Shown here piece after piece: positions 53,404-61,795 of a stretch of 64,000 nt of DNA. The position numbers were made by a program, and so were the translations under genes. Below the pieces are notes generated by a model. The model saw nothing but the letters and a program-made list of their open reading frames with translations. It searched no databases and was not told the DNA's origin. The DNA is from Bacteroidales bacterium (lineage in GTDB: Bacteria > Bacteroidota > Bacteroidia > Bacteroidales > UBA932), in NCBI GenBank assembly GCA_017428035.1, contig JAFRRR010000061.1, positions 41,282 to 105,281 of the forward strand. The letters run 5' to 3'. The first letter of the stretch is position 1. Every line of letters begins with the position of its first letter.

Positions 53404-54229
53404 CTTTCTCTGTATTTACGGGTTCATTTTCACACTGACCTTCGCACTCGCCGCAGCACTGCTGGCCATCGCACTCACCTTCGCCGCAGCACTCTTTCTT
53501 TGCTGCCTTGCCGGTCAGGAATGCCTTGTAGGCATCCAGCCACTGCTCGAGCGAAACGCTCACGGCCTTGGAAGTCATAGTAGCGCCGGAGATGGCATCT
53601 ACGCCATTGGCAGAGCCGTTTGCACCACCCTTGATCACCTTTACGGAAGAGAACTGACCGGCATCGGAAAGTTTCTTGCCGCGGAACTGGGTGTAGAAAG
53701 CGGGTTCCGCAATCTTGGCACCGAGGCCCGGGGTCTCGCTGGCGTGGTCAAAAATAGCGCCGGCGACGGTCTCATTGTCATCTTCTACTGCAACATAGCC
53801 CCAGATCGCACCCCAAAGGCCGGCACCGTACATAGCCAGGATGTTGACCTTGCGGCCGTCGTCCATTGTGCACTCGTACACGGGAAGCTTCACGTCAAGC
53901 CCCTTCTTGAGGTTGGAATACTGAGTCTTGAGATCGATATCCTTGAAAGCGTCCACACCTTCCAGCACGTTGCCGTCTGCATCGATTGCAAATGCATTGG
54001 CGCCGATATGGTCGTTGTAGAGCTTCATAAAGTCTGCATTCTTGTCCACACTGCCGTCTGGGTTCTGGCCCATATTGGCAGCCAACATAATGGTCTTCAT
54101 CTTGGCAAGGTCCATATTGTCCTGCTGCCTCTGCTTCAGTGCAGAAGCTGCAAATGCCAGGATAGCCGCAACTATCACGACCAGTACGGTCGTGTAGATA
54201 ACTGTGTATAAATTGCTGTTAGTATTCAT
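53396..54229 (-). CDS. nqrC: Na+-NQR subunit C with Cys-rich C-terminal tail
   Basis: A 277-residue subunit with one N-terminal helix and an FMN-binding domain; SGATMTS (214-220) places the covalent FMN on Thr217. Beyond the usual end, residues 244-277 form a hydrophilic tail with seven cysteines (247, 248, 253, 258, 259, 262, 266) interspersed with Gly and Glu, then an acidic end. Usual family members stop soon after the FMN motif. The reading frame is continuous and the end overlaps nqrD by 8 bases, so this is no frameshift artefact at the terminus. Confidence 0.95.
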   Translation of the reverse strand: MNTNSNLYTVIYTTVLVVIVAAILAFAASALKQRQQDNMDLAKMKTIMLAANMGQNPDGSVDKNADFMKLYNDHIGANAFAIDADGNVLEGVDAFKDIDLKTQYSNLKKGLDVKLPVYECTMDDGRKVNILAMYGAGLWGAIWGYVAVEDDNETVAGAIFDHASETPGLGAKIAEPAFYTQFRGKKLSDAGQFSSVKVIKGGANGSANGVDAISGATMTSKAVSVSLEQWLDAYKAFLTGKAAKKECCGEGECDGQQCCGECEGQCENEPVNTEKDE

Positions 54230-54240
54230 ATCCTTGCATT

Positions 54241-55353
54241 TTAAGCGGTTTTGGCCCTGCGCAGGCGACGGCGCACATTGGCACCCACAACAAGATGGTC
54301 AATGAGCGGTGCGAATGTATTCATAAGCAGGATTGCGAGCATCATACCCTCCGGATAGCCGGGGTTGAAGAGGCGCAGCAGCACTGCGAATGCGCCAATC
54401 AGGAAGCCGTAGATCCACTTGCCGGTCTCTGTCTGGCAGCTGGTCACAGGGTCGGTTGCCATAAACACGCAGCCGAATGCGAAGCCGCCCATAATCAGCT
54501 GATAGTATGCAGGAACATCGCCCAGCAGACCCACCAGCAGACCGCCGGCCACGCAGCTGAGCATAATCTTCCAGCTGGCAACGCCGGTCCAGATGAGCAG
54601 GATGGCACCCAGCAGGATGCAGAGAGTTGAAGTCTCACCCACGCTGCCGGGGATAAGACCCACGAACATATCCATAGCGGAGTAGTGCAGGTTGCCTGAA
54701 GCCATTTCGCTGAGAGGAGTAGCGCAGGAAACTGCATCGTAGCCGGCCTTGTGGGCAATCCACACGGCGTCGCCGCTCATCATCTTGGGATATGAGAAGA
54801 ACAGGAATGCACGGCACAGCAGTGCGGGGTTCCAGATATTCATACCGGTACCGCCGAATACCTCTTTGCCTATAACCACGGCAAAGGCAACTGCGATTGC
54901 GAGCATCCACAGGGGGATGGTTACAGGTACGATAAGGGGAATCAGGAAACCGGTCACAAAGTAACCTTCGTTGACCTCCTCACCCTTGATCTGGGCAAAC
55001 ATACACTCGAAGAACAGACCCACGATGTAAGAAACCAGATAGAGGGGAAGAATCTTCAGGAAGCCTTTCCAGACCATTGTCCAAAAGCCCCAGCCCAGGC
55101 CATACGCCAGGTTCATCTGGTAGCCGATATTGTAGATGCTGAAAAGGAACACGGGGATAAGCGCGATCATCACGGTAATCATTGTACGCTTGAGATCTAC
55201 GCTGTCTTTGATATGAGTACCGCGGGCGGTCACTGTCTTGGGCACGAAGAAGAAGGTCTCCATCGCGTCGAAGAAAGAACCCAGGGCGCTCAGCTTGCCG
55301 CCTTTGGAGAAGGTCGGCTTCATTTTGTCCAAAGTTTTTCTCAGTGCGCTCAT
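54241..55353 (-). CDS. nqrB: Na+-NQR subunit B
   Basis: A 370-residue membrane subunit with about ten helices; carries covalent FMN and riboflavin and takes part in Na+ transport and quinone reduction. The covalent flavin region reads YDAVSCATPLSEM, with Thr212 as the presumed attachment site; Cys210 stands where S(T)GAT has Gly. The N-terminal hydrophilic segment (1-55) is typical. It lies 11 bp before nqrC and 2 bp after nqrA. Confidence 0.95.
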   Translation of the reverse strand: MSALRKTLDKMKPTFSKGGKLSALGSFFDAMETFFFVPKTVTARGTHIKDSVDLKRTMITVMIALIPVFLFSIYNIGYQMNLAYGLGWGFWTMVWKGFLKILPLYLVSYIVGLFFECMFAQIKGEEVNEGYFVTGFLIPLIVPVTIPLWMLAIAVAFAVVIGKEVFGGTGMNIWNPALLCRAFLFFSYPKMMSGDAVWIAHKAGYDAVSCATPLSEMASGNLHYSAMDMFVGLIPGSVGETSTLCILLGAILLIWTGVASWKIMLSCVAGGLLVGLLGDVPAYYQLIMGGFAFGCVFMATDPVTSCQTETGKWIYGFLIGAFAVLLRLFNPGYPEGMMLAILLMNTFAPLIDHLVVGANVRRRLRRAKTA

Positions 55354-55355
55354 AA

Positions 55356-56711
55356 TTACATCATCTCCTTAAGCATAAGGTCTATACCGTCGCTGAGAAT
55401 CTTCTGGATCTCAATCTTGGAAGGACATACAAACTCGCACAGTGCGAAATCCTCCGGGATGACTTCGTATATACCCAGGTTTTCCATTTTTTCAATATCC
55501 TTTGCCAGGCAGGCCTTGAGCAGGTATACCGGATAGATATCCATAGGAAGCACCTTGCCGTAGACATCGCTCACCACGAAGGCGCGGGGGCCGCCGTTGG
55601 TGTTGGTGTCCAGCTTGTAGGTTTTCTTCTTTCCTGCCAGCCAGGACCAGTAAAGGTGGGAGAAACTGAACTTTTTCAGGCGGAAAGGCTTGATCCAGCC
55701 CAGCATCTCGTAGTAGTCACCCTCTTCCAGCAGGGTCACCTGGTTGTCAAAGAATCCCAGATAACCGTCTGCGCCCACATTCTCGCCGGTGAGGACATCG
55801 CCGCTGATGAAGCGGACGTTACCCTTCTTTGCATACTTGGCGATGGAGGCCAGGCTCATACCCTGGACTGCCTTGATGCAAACCGGATTCTCGGCTGCGG
55901 GACCGGTGACTGCCACAACGCGGCTCATATCGTAGGTTCCGGTAGCTATGCAGCGGCCGATGGCGGCCAGTGACACGAGGTCCACGGTCCATACAATCTC
56001 ACCCTTGTTGATGGGAGAAATGTGGTTGATCTGCACGCCTACGTTGCCTGCGGGGTGCGGGCCGCTGAAGGTGTGGGGAATTACACCCTTGAGGCTGCTC
56101 ATTGCACTGCCGGCAGCCTTGGCTGCGTTAAGGCTGAAGTGCACGCCTCCGTTGGTGAGACGGCCCAGGGCGTCGATACCTGCCTGGAGATACTCCATCT
56201 GGCCTTCCATCACAAAGTCTGGATCGGGAGCCAGAGGGGCGGTGGCCATTGCAGAAACAAAGATGCTCTTGGGCGTCAGTTCAGGATTGGCAACGATGCC
56301 GTAGGGACGTTGTTTGATCATTGGCCAGAGGCCTCGCTCCAGAAGCAGGTCCACTACAGCCTTGCGGTCCATCTTGGCCAGGTCAACAGCATTGTGCTTG
56401 ACGCTCTGCTGCTCTTTATCTGCCTTTACGACCACGGCGAGAAGCTTGCGCTTGTCACCACGTACGACTGCCTGGACAACACCGCTCACCGGAGAACAGA
56501 AACTGATGCTCGGGCACATCTTGTCCACGAAGAGGGCATCACCGGCTTTAACGGCGTCACCTTCTTTCACGGCCAGCTTGGGAACCAGCGCCTTGAAATC
56601 CGTGGGCTTGATTGCGACTAAGTCAGGAGCTACAGTTTCTGCGATCTTAGCGGGGGCGGCGCCTGCTAGAGGTATATCCAGCCCCTTTTTCAATCTGATG
56701 TGTTCTGACAT
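55356..56711 (-). CDS. nqrA: Na+-NQR subunit A
   Basis: A 451-residue soluble subunit at the cytoplasmic face, first of the operon. The start MSEHIRLKKGLDIPLAGAAP and the lipoyl/barrel-like N-terminal region (VKEGDAVKAGDALF) are characteristic; the middle GPHPAGNVGVQINHI and C-terminal FVCPSKIEIQ complete the family pattern. It starts about 44 nt downstream of a good promoter. Confidence 0.96.
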   Translation of the reverse strand: MSEHIRLKKGLDIPLAGAAPAKIAETVAPDLVAIKPTDFKALVPKLAVKEGDAVKAGDALFVDKMCPSISFCSPVSGVVQAVVRGDKRKLLAVVVKADKEQQSVKHNAVDLAKMDRKAVVDLLLERGLWPMIKQRPYGIVANPELTPKSIFVSAMATAPLAPDPDFVMEGQMEYLQAGIDALGRLTNGGVHFSLNAAKAAGSAMSSLKGVIPHTFSGPHPAGNVGVQINHISPINKGEIVWTVDLVSLAAIGRCIATGTYDMSRVVAVTGPAAENPVCIKAVQGMSLASIAKYAKKGNVRFISGDVLTGENVGADGYLGFFDNQVTLLEEGDYYEMLGWIKPFRLKKFSFSHLYWSWLAGKKKTYKLDTNTNGGPRAFVVSDVYGKVLPMDIYPVYLLKACLAKDIEKMENLGIYEVIPEDFALCEFVCPSKIEIQKILSDGIDLMLKEMM

Positions 56712-56758
56712 TTTAAAGTTATTTGTTGATAAATGAATTTTCGCTGAAAAATCGCGCG

Positions 56759-56788
56759 CAAATATACCTATAATATTTCGGATTTCAA
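56759..56788 (-). promoter_or_regulatory. Promoter of the nqrABCDEF operon
   Basis: Minus strand: TTG (complement of 56786-56788), 19 bp, TATATTTG (56766 to 56759). Both boxes fit the Bacteroidota consensus with proper spacing. Confidence 0.75.
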
Positions 56789-56789
56789 T

Positions 56790-56797
56790 TATTTTTG
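56790..56797 (+). promoter_or_regulatory. Candidate -7 element directly before pcrA
   Basis: TATTTTTG ends four bases before the next position preceding the ATG at 56802, which would make the transcript leaderless. No clear -33 TTG box is seen. Confidence 0.4.
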
Positions 56798-56801
56798 CGT
56801 T

Positions 56802-59246
56802 ATGAACAACACTGGACGCGAAGAGATATTAAGGGGTCTGAACGAGGCGCAGCGAGAGGCTGTAGAGAGCATCGAGGGGCCGTTGTTGATAGTGGCCGGG
56901 GCGGGCAGCGGAAAGACGCGCGTGCTCACCTGCCGCATTGCCAATCTTATAGACAAGGGGGTGGAACCCTGGCGGATACTCGCCCTGACCTTCACCAAGA
57001 AGGCCGCCGGCGAAATGAAAAGCCGCATCTCATCCCTGGTGGGCGAGCGCAGCGCCGGCCGCATCTGGATGGGGACCTTCCACTCTGTATTCGTGCGGTT
57101 CCTGCGCGAATACGCCGATTTACTGGGCTATCCGCGCCAGTTCACCATCTACGATGCCGCCGACACCAAGTCGGCCATCACCAAGTGCATCAAAGAGCTG
57201 AATCTGGACGACAAGACCTACAAGCCTTCGGCGGTGGCGGCGCAGATTTCAAGGGCCAAGAACGACCTGCTCACCGCCGCGGCATATTCCGTAAATGCAA
57301 TATACCAGGCCGACGACAAGGCGGCGCGGCGTCCCCGCCTGCACGAGGTGTACTCGCTGTATGCCGCAAAGTGCAAGGCTTCCGGTGCAATGGACTTTGA
57401 CGATATCCTGCTGAACACCAACATACTTTTCCGCGACCATAAAGAGGCCCTGGAGGCCACCCGCGACCGGTTCAAGTATATTCTGGTGGACGAGTACCAG
57501 GACACCAACTACGCCCAGTACCTGATTTTGAAAAAGCTGGCGGCGGTGCACCACAACATCTGCGTGGTGGGCGACGACAGCCAGAGCATCTATTCTTTCC
57601 GCGGGGCGCGCATAGAGAATATCCTCAGCTTCCAGAAAGACTATCCCGAAAGCCGCATCATCCGTCTGGAGCAGAACTACCGCTCTACCCAGACCATTGT
57701 AGATGCCGCCAACAGCCTGATAGACAAGAACAAAAATCGCATCAAGAAGGTGTGCTACTCCAAATCAGCCACGGGAGCTAAGATACACGTGATAAACGCC
57801 GCCAGCGACTTTGAAGAGGGACACGCCATCGCCGCCGCCATCAAGCGGATCCTCTGGCGGGAAAAGGCAGAATACAGCGATTTTGCGATACTCTACCGCA
57901 CCAACGCCCAGAGCCGCGTGCTGGAAGAGTCGCTGCGCAAGCAGAACCTCCCCTGCCGCGTGGTTTCTGGTACATCGTTCTTCGACCGCGCCGAGGTCAA
58001 GGATATGGTGGCCTATTTCCGGCTGGTCATCAACCCTCAGGACAACGAGGCTTTCCGCCGCATCATAAACCTGCCCGCCAGGGGCATCGGCGCCACGTCG
58101 CTGGCCGCCCTGGATGTGGCAGCCTCCAACGCAAAAGTCTCTTTGCTGCAGGCCACGATGCTGCCGGAGGCCGACCTGCTGGCCGCCGGGCTCAAGACGG
58201 GAGCCATAGCCAAGTTCAGGGAGTTCTACAATATGATTATGCCTATGGCCGCCAAGGCCGCTGTGACAGACGCCTACACGTTAGCCACCGAAATCGGCCT
58301 CAAGAGCGGAATGATGGCATACCTCCAGTTCCAGCAGGACAAAGAGGGGAAAGACCGTCTGGAGAACGTGCAGGAGCTGTTCAACGGCATCAAGCAGTAT
58401 CTGGAAGACGAGGCTGAGCAGCGCAAGTACTACGACCCGGAAACGGGAGAGGATATGGCTTCGCCAGACGATATAATAACCATCTCTGACTATATAGAGA
58501 ACTTTACCCTGCTCTCCTCTGCAGAAAAAACCGACGACAATATAGACGACGACAACCGCATCAGCCTTATGACGGTGCACTCTTCCAAAGGTCTGGAATT
58601 CCCCTTCGTGTTTGTGGCGGGACTGGAAGAGAACCTTTTCCCCAGCGGAAGCGACCTGCTTCCCGCCGACATAGAAGAGGAGCGGCGGCTGTTTTACGTG
58701 GCGATTACCCGTGCAGAAAAGGAGGTCTCCCTCTCCTACGCCTCTATGCGGCACCGCTACGGCAAGGAAGAGTTCAACCAGGTGAGCCGCTTCATCACCG
58801 AGATTGACGGCAGATATCTGGACGGAGACGTGCCGCAGCGATCGGCCTTCGACGACTTTGGCCGCGACGCAAACAGCGGCGGCTTTGGCTGGGGGCGCAC
58901 TTCGGGCGAGACTTCCACCGGCAAGTGGGCGCCGAACTACGGCCGGCCTCAGGCCCCGCAAAGACCTCAGCCCTCTTCCCGGCAGCAGCCGTATTCCAAA
59001 TCCGCTGCGCCAGTTAGGCCCATACCCAAGGCTCCGGCAGTGCGTATGCCGGCACCTGCCGATTTCAAGCCCGACCGTCCGGAAGATATCCGCGCCGGAA
59101 TGCGGGTGGAACACAACATTTTTGGCCCCGGAATCATCAAGAGTGTAGAGGGCACCGGAGGCGATGCCAAGGCGATTTTCGTGACCGACGGCGGAGAAAC
59201 AAAAAAACTTATTCTCAAATACGCCAAATTGCGCATCTGCAGGTAA
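56802..59246 (+). CDS. pcrA: PcrA/UvrD-type superfamily 1 DNA helicase
   Basis: 3'-5' helicase of 814 residues involved in repair and removal of proteins from DNA. Motifs: LNEAQREAV (Q motif), GAGSGKTRV Walker A (about 34-42), DEYQDTN (motif II, near 229), GDDSQSIYSFRGA (motif III), LEQNYRSTQ (motif IV), and SSKGLEFPFVF with VAITRAE (motifs V-VI). A linker rich in Pro/Gln/Ser (about 695-755) joins a C-terminal Tudor-like domain with RAGMRVEHNIFGPG, as in PcrA. Divergent from nqrA. Confidence 0.95.
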   Translation: MNNTGREEILRGLNEAQREAVESIEGPLLIVAGAGSGKTRVLTCRIANLIDKGVEPWRILALTFTKKAAGEMKSRISSLVGERSAGRIWMGTFHSVFVRFLREYADLLGYPRQFTIYDAADTKSAITKCIKELNLDDKTYKPSAVAAQISRAKNDLLTAAAYSVNAIYQADDKAARRPRLHEVYSLYAAKCKASGAMDFDDILLNTNILFRDHKEALEATRDRFKYILVDEYQDTNYAQYLILKKLAAVHHNICVVGDDSQSIYSFRGARIENILSFQKDYPESRIIRLEQNYRSTQTIVDAANSLIDKNKNRIKKVCYSKSATGAKIHVINAASDFEEGHAIAAAIKRILWREKAEYSDFAILYRTNAQSRVLEESLRKQNLPCRVVSGTSFFDRAEVKDMVAYFRLVINPQDNEAFRRIINLPARGIGATSLAALDVAASNAKVSLLQATMLPEADLLAAGLKTGAIAKFREFYNMIMPMAAKAAVTDAYTLATEIGLKSGMMAYLQFQQDKEGKDRLENVQELFNGIKQYLEDEAEQRKYYDPETGEDMASPDDIITISDYIENFTLLSSAEKTDDNIDDDNRISLMTVHSSKGLEFPFVFVAGLEENLFPSGSDLLPADIEEERRLFYVAITRAEKEVSLSYASMRHRYGKEEFNQVSRFITEIDGRYLDGDVPQRSAFDDFGRDANSGGFGWGRTSGETSTGKWAPNYGRPQAPQRPQPSSRQQPYSKSAAPVRPIPKAPAVRMPAPADFKPDRPEDIRAGMRVEHNIFGPGIIKSVEGTGGDAKAIFVTDGGETKKLILKYAKLRICR

Positions 59247-59312
59247 TCATCGGCACACTATTTGCAATTTATCACTATGAATTTTTCATAGTTTAGGTTA
59301 TGGTTAAGGAAG

Positions 59313-59341
59313 GAGGCCGTCATCCGAAAGGGGGCGGCCTC
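59313..59341. terminator. Hairpin terminator between pcrA and yraN
   Basis: GAGGCCG (59313-59319) pairs with CGGCCTC (59335-59341) between convergent genes; U-tract is weak on both strands. A second small perfect palindrome (CTATGAA/TTCATAG, 59275-59291) lies just upstream. Confidence 0.6.
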
Positions 59342-59357
59342 TGAGTTTATAGCCACC

Positions 59358-59723
59358 CTATCCCAGCGCATCGAAAGCTTCTGGGAGATAGGTCACCGAG
59401 ACCACCTCTTCCCCATCGGTTACGACCGTAACCACATCGAATTTGATTTCCTTGCGGGTGGGATGCTCCGCATAAAAAGCCCTGGCGGCCCTTATCAGCT
59501 TGCGCCGCTTGTCTGCTGTCACATTTTCACTTGGGTCAAAGCCGTCTCCGCAGCGCAGGGTCTTGACCTCAACAATCCTGATGCTGACGGCATCTTCCAT
59601 TATCAGGTCCACCTCCAGATGGCCGCTGCGCCAGTTGCGCGCAACCAGCTCCATCCCGAACCCCCGCAGGTATTCGAGCGCAGCAGTCTCTCCCCTTCTT
59701 CCAAGCTCTCCCCGGCTGTTCAT
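59358..59723 (-). CDS. YraN/UPF0102-family nuclease-fold protein
   Basis: A 121-residue protein of the UPF0102 family, with the endonuclease-like fold. The typical GRRGETAALEYL, ARNWRSGHLEVDLI and VEVKTLRCGD segments (Glu-Val-Lys of a PD-(D/E)xK-like core) are present. Function in most bacteria is unproven. It lies 3 bp after the DoxX-like gene. Confidence 0.9.
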   Translation of the reverse strand: MNSRGELGRRGETAALEYLRGFGMELVARNWRSGHLEVDLIMEDAVSIRIVEVKTLRCGDGFDPSENVTADKRRKLIRAARAFYAEHPTRKEIKFDVVTVVTDGEEVVSVTYLPEAFDALG

Positions 59724-59726
59724 TGG

Positions 59727-60929
59727 CTATTCCTTCTTTCTGAAAAAGACTATGAATTTGACTATGCAGAGCAGGATGAACGCCACAATTATGCTTTCCA
59801 GCTCCATCCTGTTGCGGTTAAGTGTTGATATTGCCTCCATCTCAGACGACCCGCTGGGATTGAACACTATCTTTGGCGAAGCTGCGGCCGGATATGCCCA
59901 CTTGCGCACTATAAAGCAGTCGTCAAGCCAGGTGAGACCGCCGTTGGAACGGTTGAAGGTCATAAGCAGCTTGAGGTCGGCGCGGGCATTTTCGCACTCT
60001 TCTGGCAGCCCCGCAATCTCGGCAGGAGATACCACCATAAAGTCCATCCCCTGCTCCAGGGCCTTGTCGCGGATCTTAGTGATGGCCTCCACGCCGTGAC
60101 GCTTCAGGAATTTGTCGGGATGGTAAATGGTCATCAGCAGCAGGTTGCGGCGGGAGAGAATCTCCTCTGTAATTTCCTGCCCGTCAGGCGATTCTATCAC
60201 AAAATCTGCATCGGAGGCATTGGCTCCGCCGGCTGAGATCTGTTTGGTGACCGTCTCTACATAGGTCCAGGTGGAATCGGGGATATTCTCCAGGTCGAAG
60301 GTCTGCCTGATGCCGTTTTTATCATATATAAATTCCGTTTCAAACTCTGGAACCGCATCGGCCTTGACACCGGCGGTGACCTCGCTGCCGGCGCGGTAAG
60401 GAGTATATTCCTGCAGCGGGGCTTTGGTCAGGGTCCTGATAGGGATATACAGCGCCAGCGCCAGGAAAAGGATGGTGAAGAACCACTCCCAGCCGGGATA
60501 CCTGAATTCTGAAATCTTCTTGCGGAAGATGAAGATTATCAGCGCCAGCGGCAGCAGTATCAGGTTTTTGAAGAACGTCTGCCAGTTGGTAAGGTGTATT
60601 GCCTCGCCAAAGCAGCCGCAGTCGCTTATCGGGTTGAAAACGGCCAGATAAAGGGTCAGCGGGGTGAAGATGGCAAACAACAGAAACGCCACCCACGCGA
60701 AGATGCGGATGCGCAGCCGCAGCAGCAGCGCCGTGCCGGTCAGAAACTCCAGCGTGGCCAGGGTGATGCCCAGCACCAGCGAAGCCGGGGCTATGAATCC
60801 CAAGCTGAACGCCTCCAGATACTCCTTGATGACCAAGGATGTACCCACCGGGGCCAGCAGTTTCACAAACCCCGAGAAGATAAGCACCAGCCCTACTATC
60901 AGGCGACAGAAACGGGCCGACCCTTTCAT
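59727..60929 (-). CDS. BT_3928-type DoxX/MauE-like membrane protein
   Basis: A 400-residue inner-membrane protein. Residues 1-130 form four helices of the DoxX/MauE type with the conserved cysteine motif SDCGCFGEA (about 107); a fifth hydrophobic stretch follows at about 150-170, then an extracytoplasmic region (about 180-370) with thioredoxin-like features (RRNLLLMTIYHPDK), and a final helix before the C-terminus (about 378-395). In Bacteroidota this family sits near tpiA and folP; here it overlaps tmk by four bases. Role in thiol redox balance is plausible, not shown. Confidence 0.85.
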   Translation of the reverse strand: MKGSARFCRLIVGLVLIFSGFVKLLAPVGTSLVIKEYLEAFSLGFIAPASLVLGITLATLEFLTGTALLLRLRIRIFAWVAFLLFAIFTPLTLYLAVFNPISDCGCFGEAIHLTNWQTFFKNLILLPLALIIFIFRKKISEFRYPGWEWFFTILFLALALYIPIRTLTKAPLQEYTPYRAGSEVTAGVKADAVPEFETEFIYDKNGIRQTFDLENIPDSTWTYVETVTKQISAGGANASDADFVIESPDGQEITEEILSRRNLLLMTIYHPDKFLKRHGVEAITKIRDKALEQGMDFMVVSPAEIAGLPEECENARADLKLLMTFNRSNGGLTWLDDCFIVRKWAYPAAASPKIVFNPSGSSEMEAISTLNRNRMELESIIVAFILLCIVKFIVFFRKKE

Positions 60930-61594
60930 AACTTGCTCTTGATTTTTACGAAGATGGCCTCAGGTGCCATTATGCGGCCCGTCTGGGCATCGGCGCAGTC
61001 TATGCGGATAAAGTTCTTGTCAGTTTCGCAGCAGGTGCGATACACGGCGCGGACCTTCTTTTGGAACTCGATGTCGGCCTCGTGGATATCCTGGGCACCT
61101 TGCAGATAGTCGCGGTCGCTGCCGCTGCGCTGGTGCCTGAGCTCGCTCTCCACAAAGCCGATGGGCACGTCCAGAAACAGGTTCAGGTCGGGCTGCGGAA
61201 TCTTGAAATAATTGTACTCCAAGTCAAAGATCCATTCGCGCAGCTCCCGAGCCTTTTCAGGATCCTGAAGTTTGGCTGTCTGAAAGGCGATATTGCTATA
61301 GACATAGCGGTCCAGCACCACGCAGTAGCCGTCTTCCAGCCACTCGTTTATCTGCTGCGCCGCGGCGTGCCGGTCCTCTGCGAAAAGCAGCGCCACCAGC
61401 TGCGGATGCACCGCCTCGTTGGAGCCGTACTCCCCCTTGAGAAAATTGGAAATCAACCCGCCGAACGGCTGCACGTCATACCTCGGAAAATGGAGATACT
61501 TGAGCTTCCCTCCGCTCTGCTCAAGATAATTGCACAGCATCTTCAGCTGAGTAGACTTCCCCGCCCCGTCCAGGCCTTCCAGAACTATTAGCAT
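60926..61594 (-). CDS. tmk: Thymidylate kinase
   Basis: Phosphorylates dTMP to dTDP. The ATG at 61594 (MLIVLEGLDG) gives 222 residues; the longer frame upstream is non-coding leader. Motifs: P-loop EGLDGAGKST (6-15), DRYVYSNIAFQ (DRY/H motif, about 97-107) and a lid region with RHQRSGSDRDYL. It has its own promoter and overlaps the BT_3928-type gene. Confidence 0.94.
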   Translation of the reverse strand: MLIVLEGLDGAGKSTQLKMLCNYLEQSGGKLKYLHFPRYDVQPFGGLISNFLKGEYGSNEAVHPQLVALLFAEDRHAAAQQINEWLEDGYCVVLDRYVYSNIAFQTAKLQDPEKARELREWIFDLEYNYFKIPQPDLNLFLDVPIGFVESELRHQRSGSDRDYLQGAQDIHEADIEFQKKVRAVYRTCCETDKNFIRIDCADAQTGRIMAPEAIFVKIKSKL

Positions 61595-61612
61595 ACGCGT
61601 TACGTTTAAGTG

Positions 61613-61651
61613 TATCTTTGCAAATATAACTAAATAGTTCCGGACTGTCAA
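61613..61651 (-). promoter_or_regulatory. Promoter of tmk, with an adjoining plus-strand -7 element
   Basis: Minus strand: TTG (complement of 61649-61651), 20 bp, TATATTTG (61628 to 61621), leader about 23 nt. TATCTTTG on the plus strand (61613-61620) abuts it back to back, but no plus-strand -33 or nearby gene supports its use. Confidence 0.7.
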
Positions 61652-61660
61652 CCCGAAATT

Positions 61661-61718
61661 CGCAGCGGCCACCGATCGCTTGCTTATGGCATTGTGCGCC
61701 CTATCGCCCGCCGCTGCG
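61661..61718. repeat. 9-bp inverted repeat upstream of the AbiE pair
   Basis: CGCAGCGGC (61661-61669) and GCCGCTGCG (61710-61718) are exact reverse complements with a 40-nt spacer. AbiEi antitoxins are known to autoregulate by binding inverted repeats, so this may be an operator, though it lies more than 70 bp upstream of the start. Confidence 0.4.
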
Positions 61719-61759
61719 CGTCAAAACAGTCAAAATTTGTATAGTAAGTGAAGAAAAAC

Positions 61760-61791
61760 TTGATTATCTATATAAATTTTTGCTATTTTTG
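61760..61791 (+). promoter_or_regulatory. Promoter of the AbiE pair
   Basis: TTG at 61760-61762, 21 bp, TATTTTTG at 61784-61791. Predicted start of transcription coincides with the GTG start at 61796. Confidence 0.65.
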
Positions 61792-61795
61792 TGGT

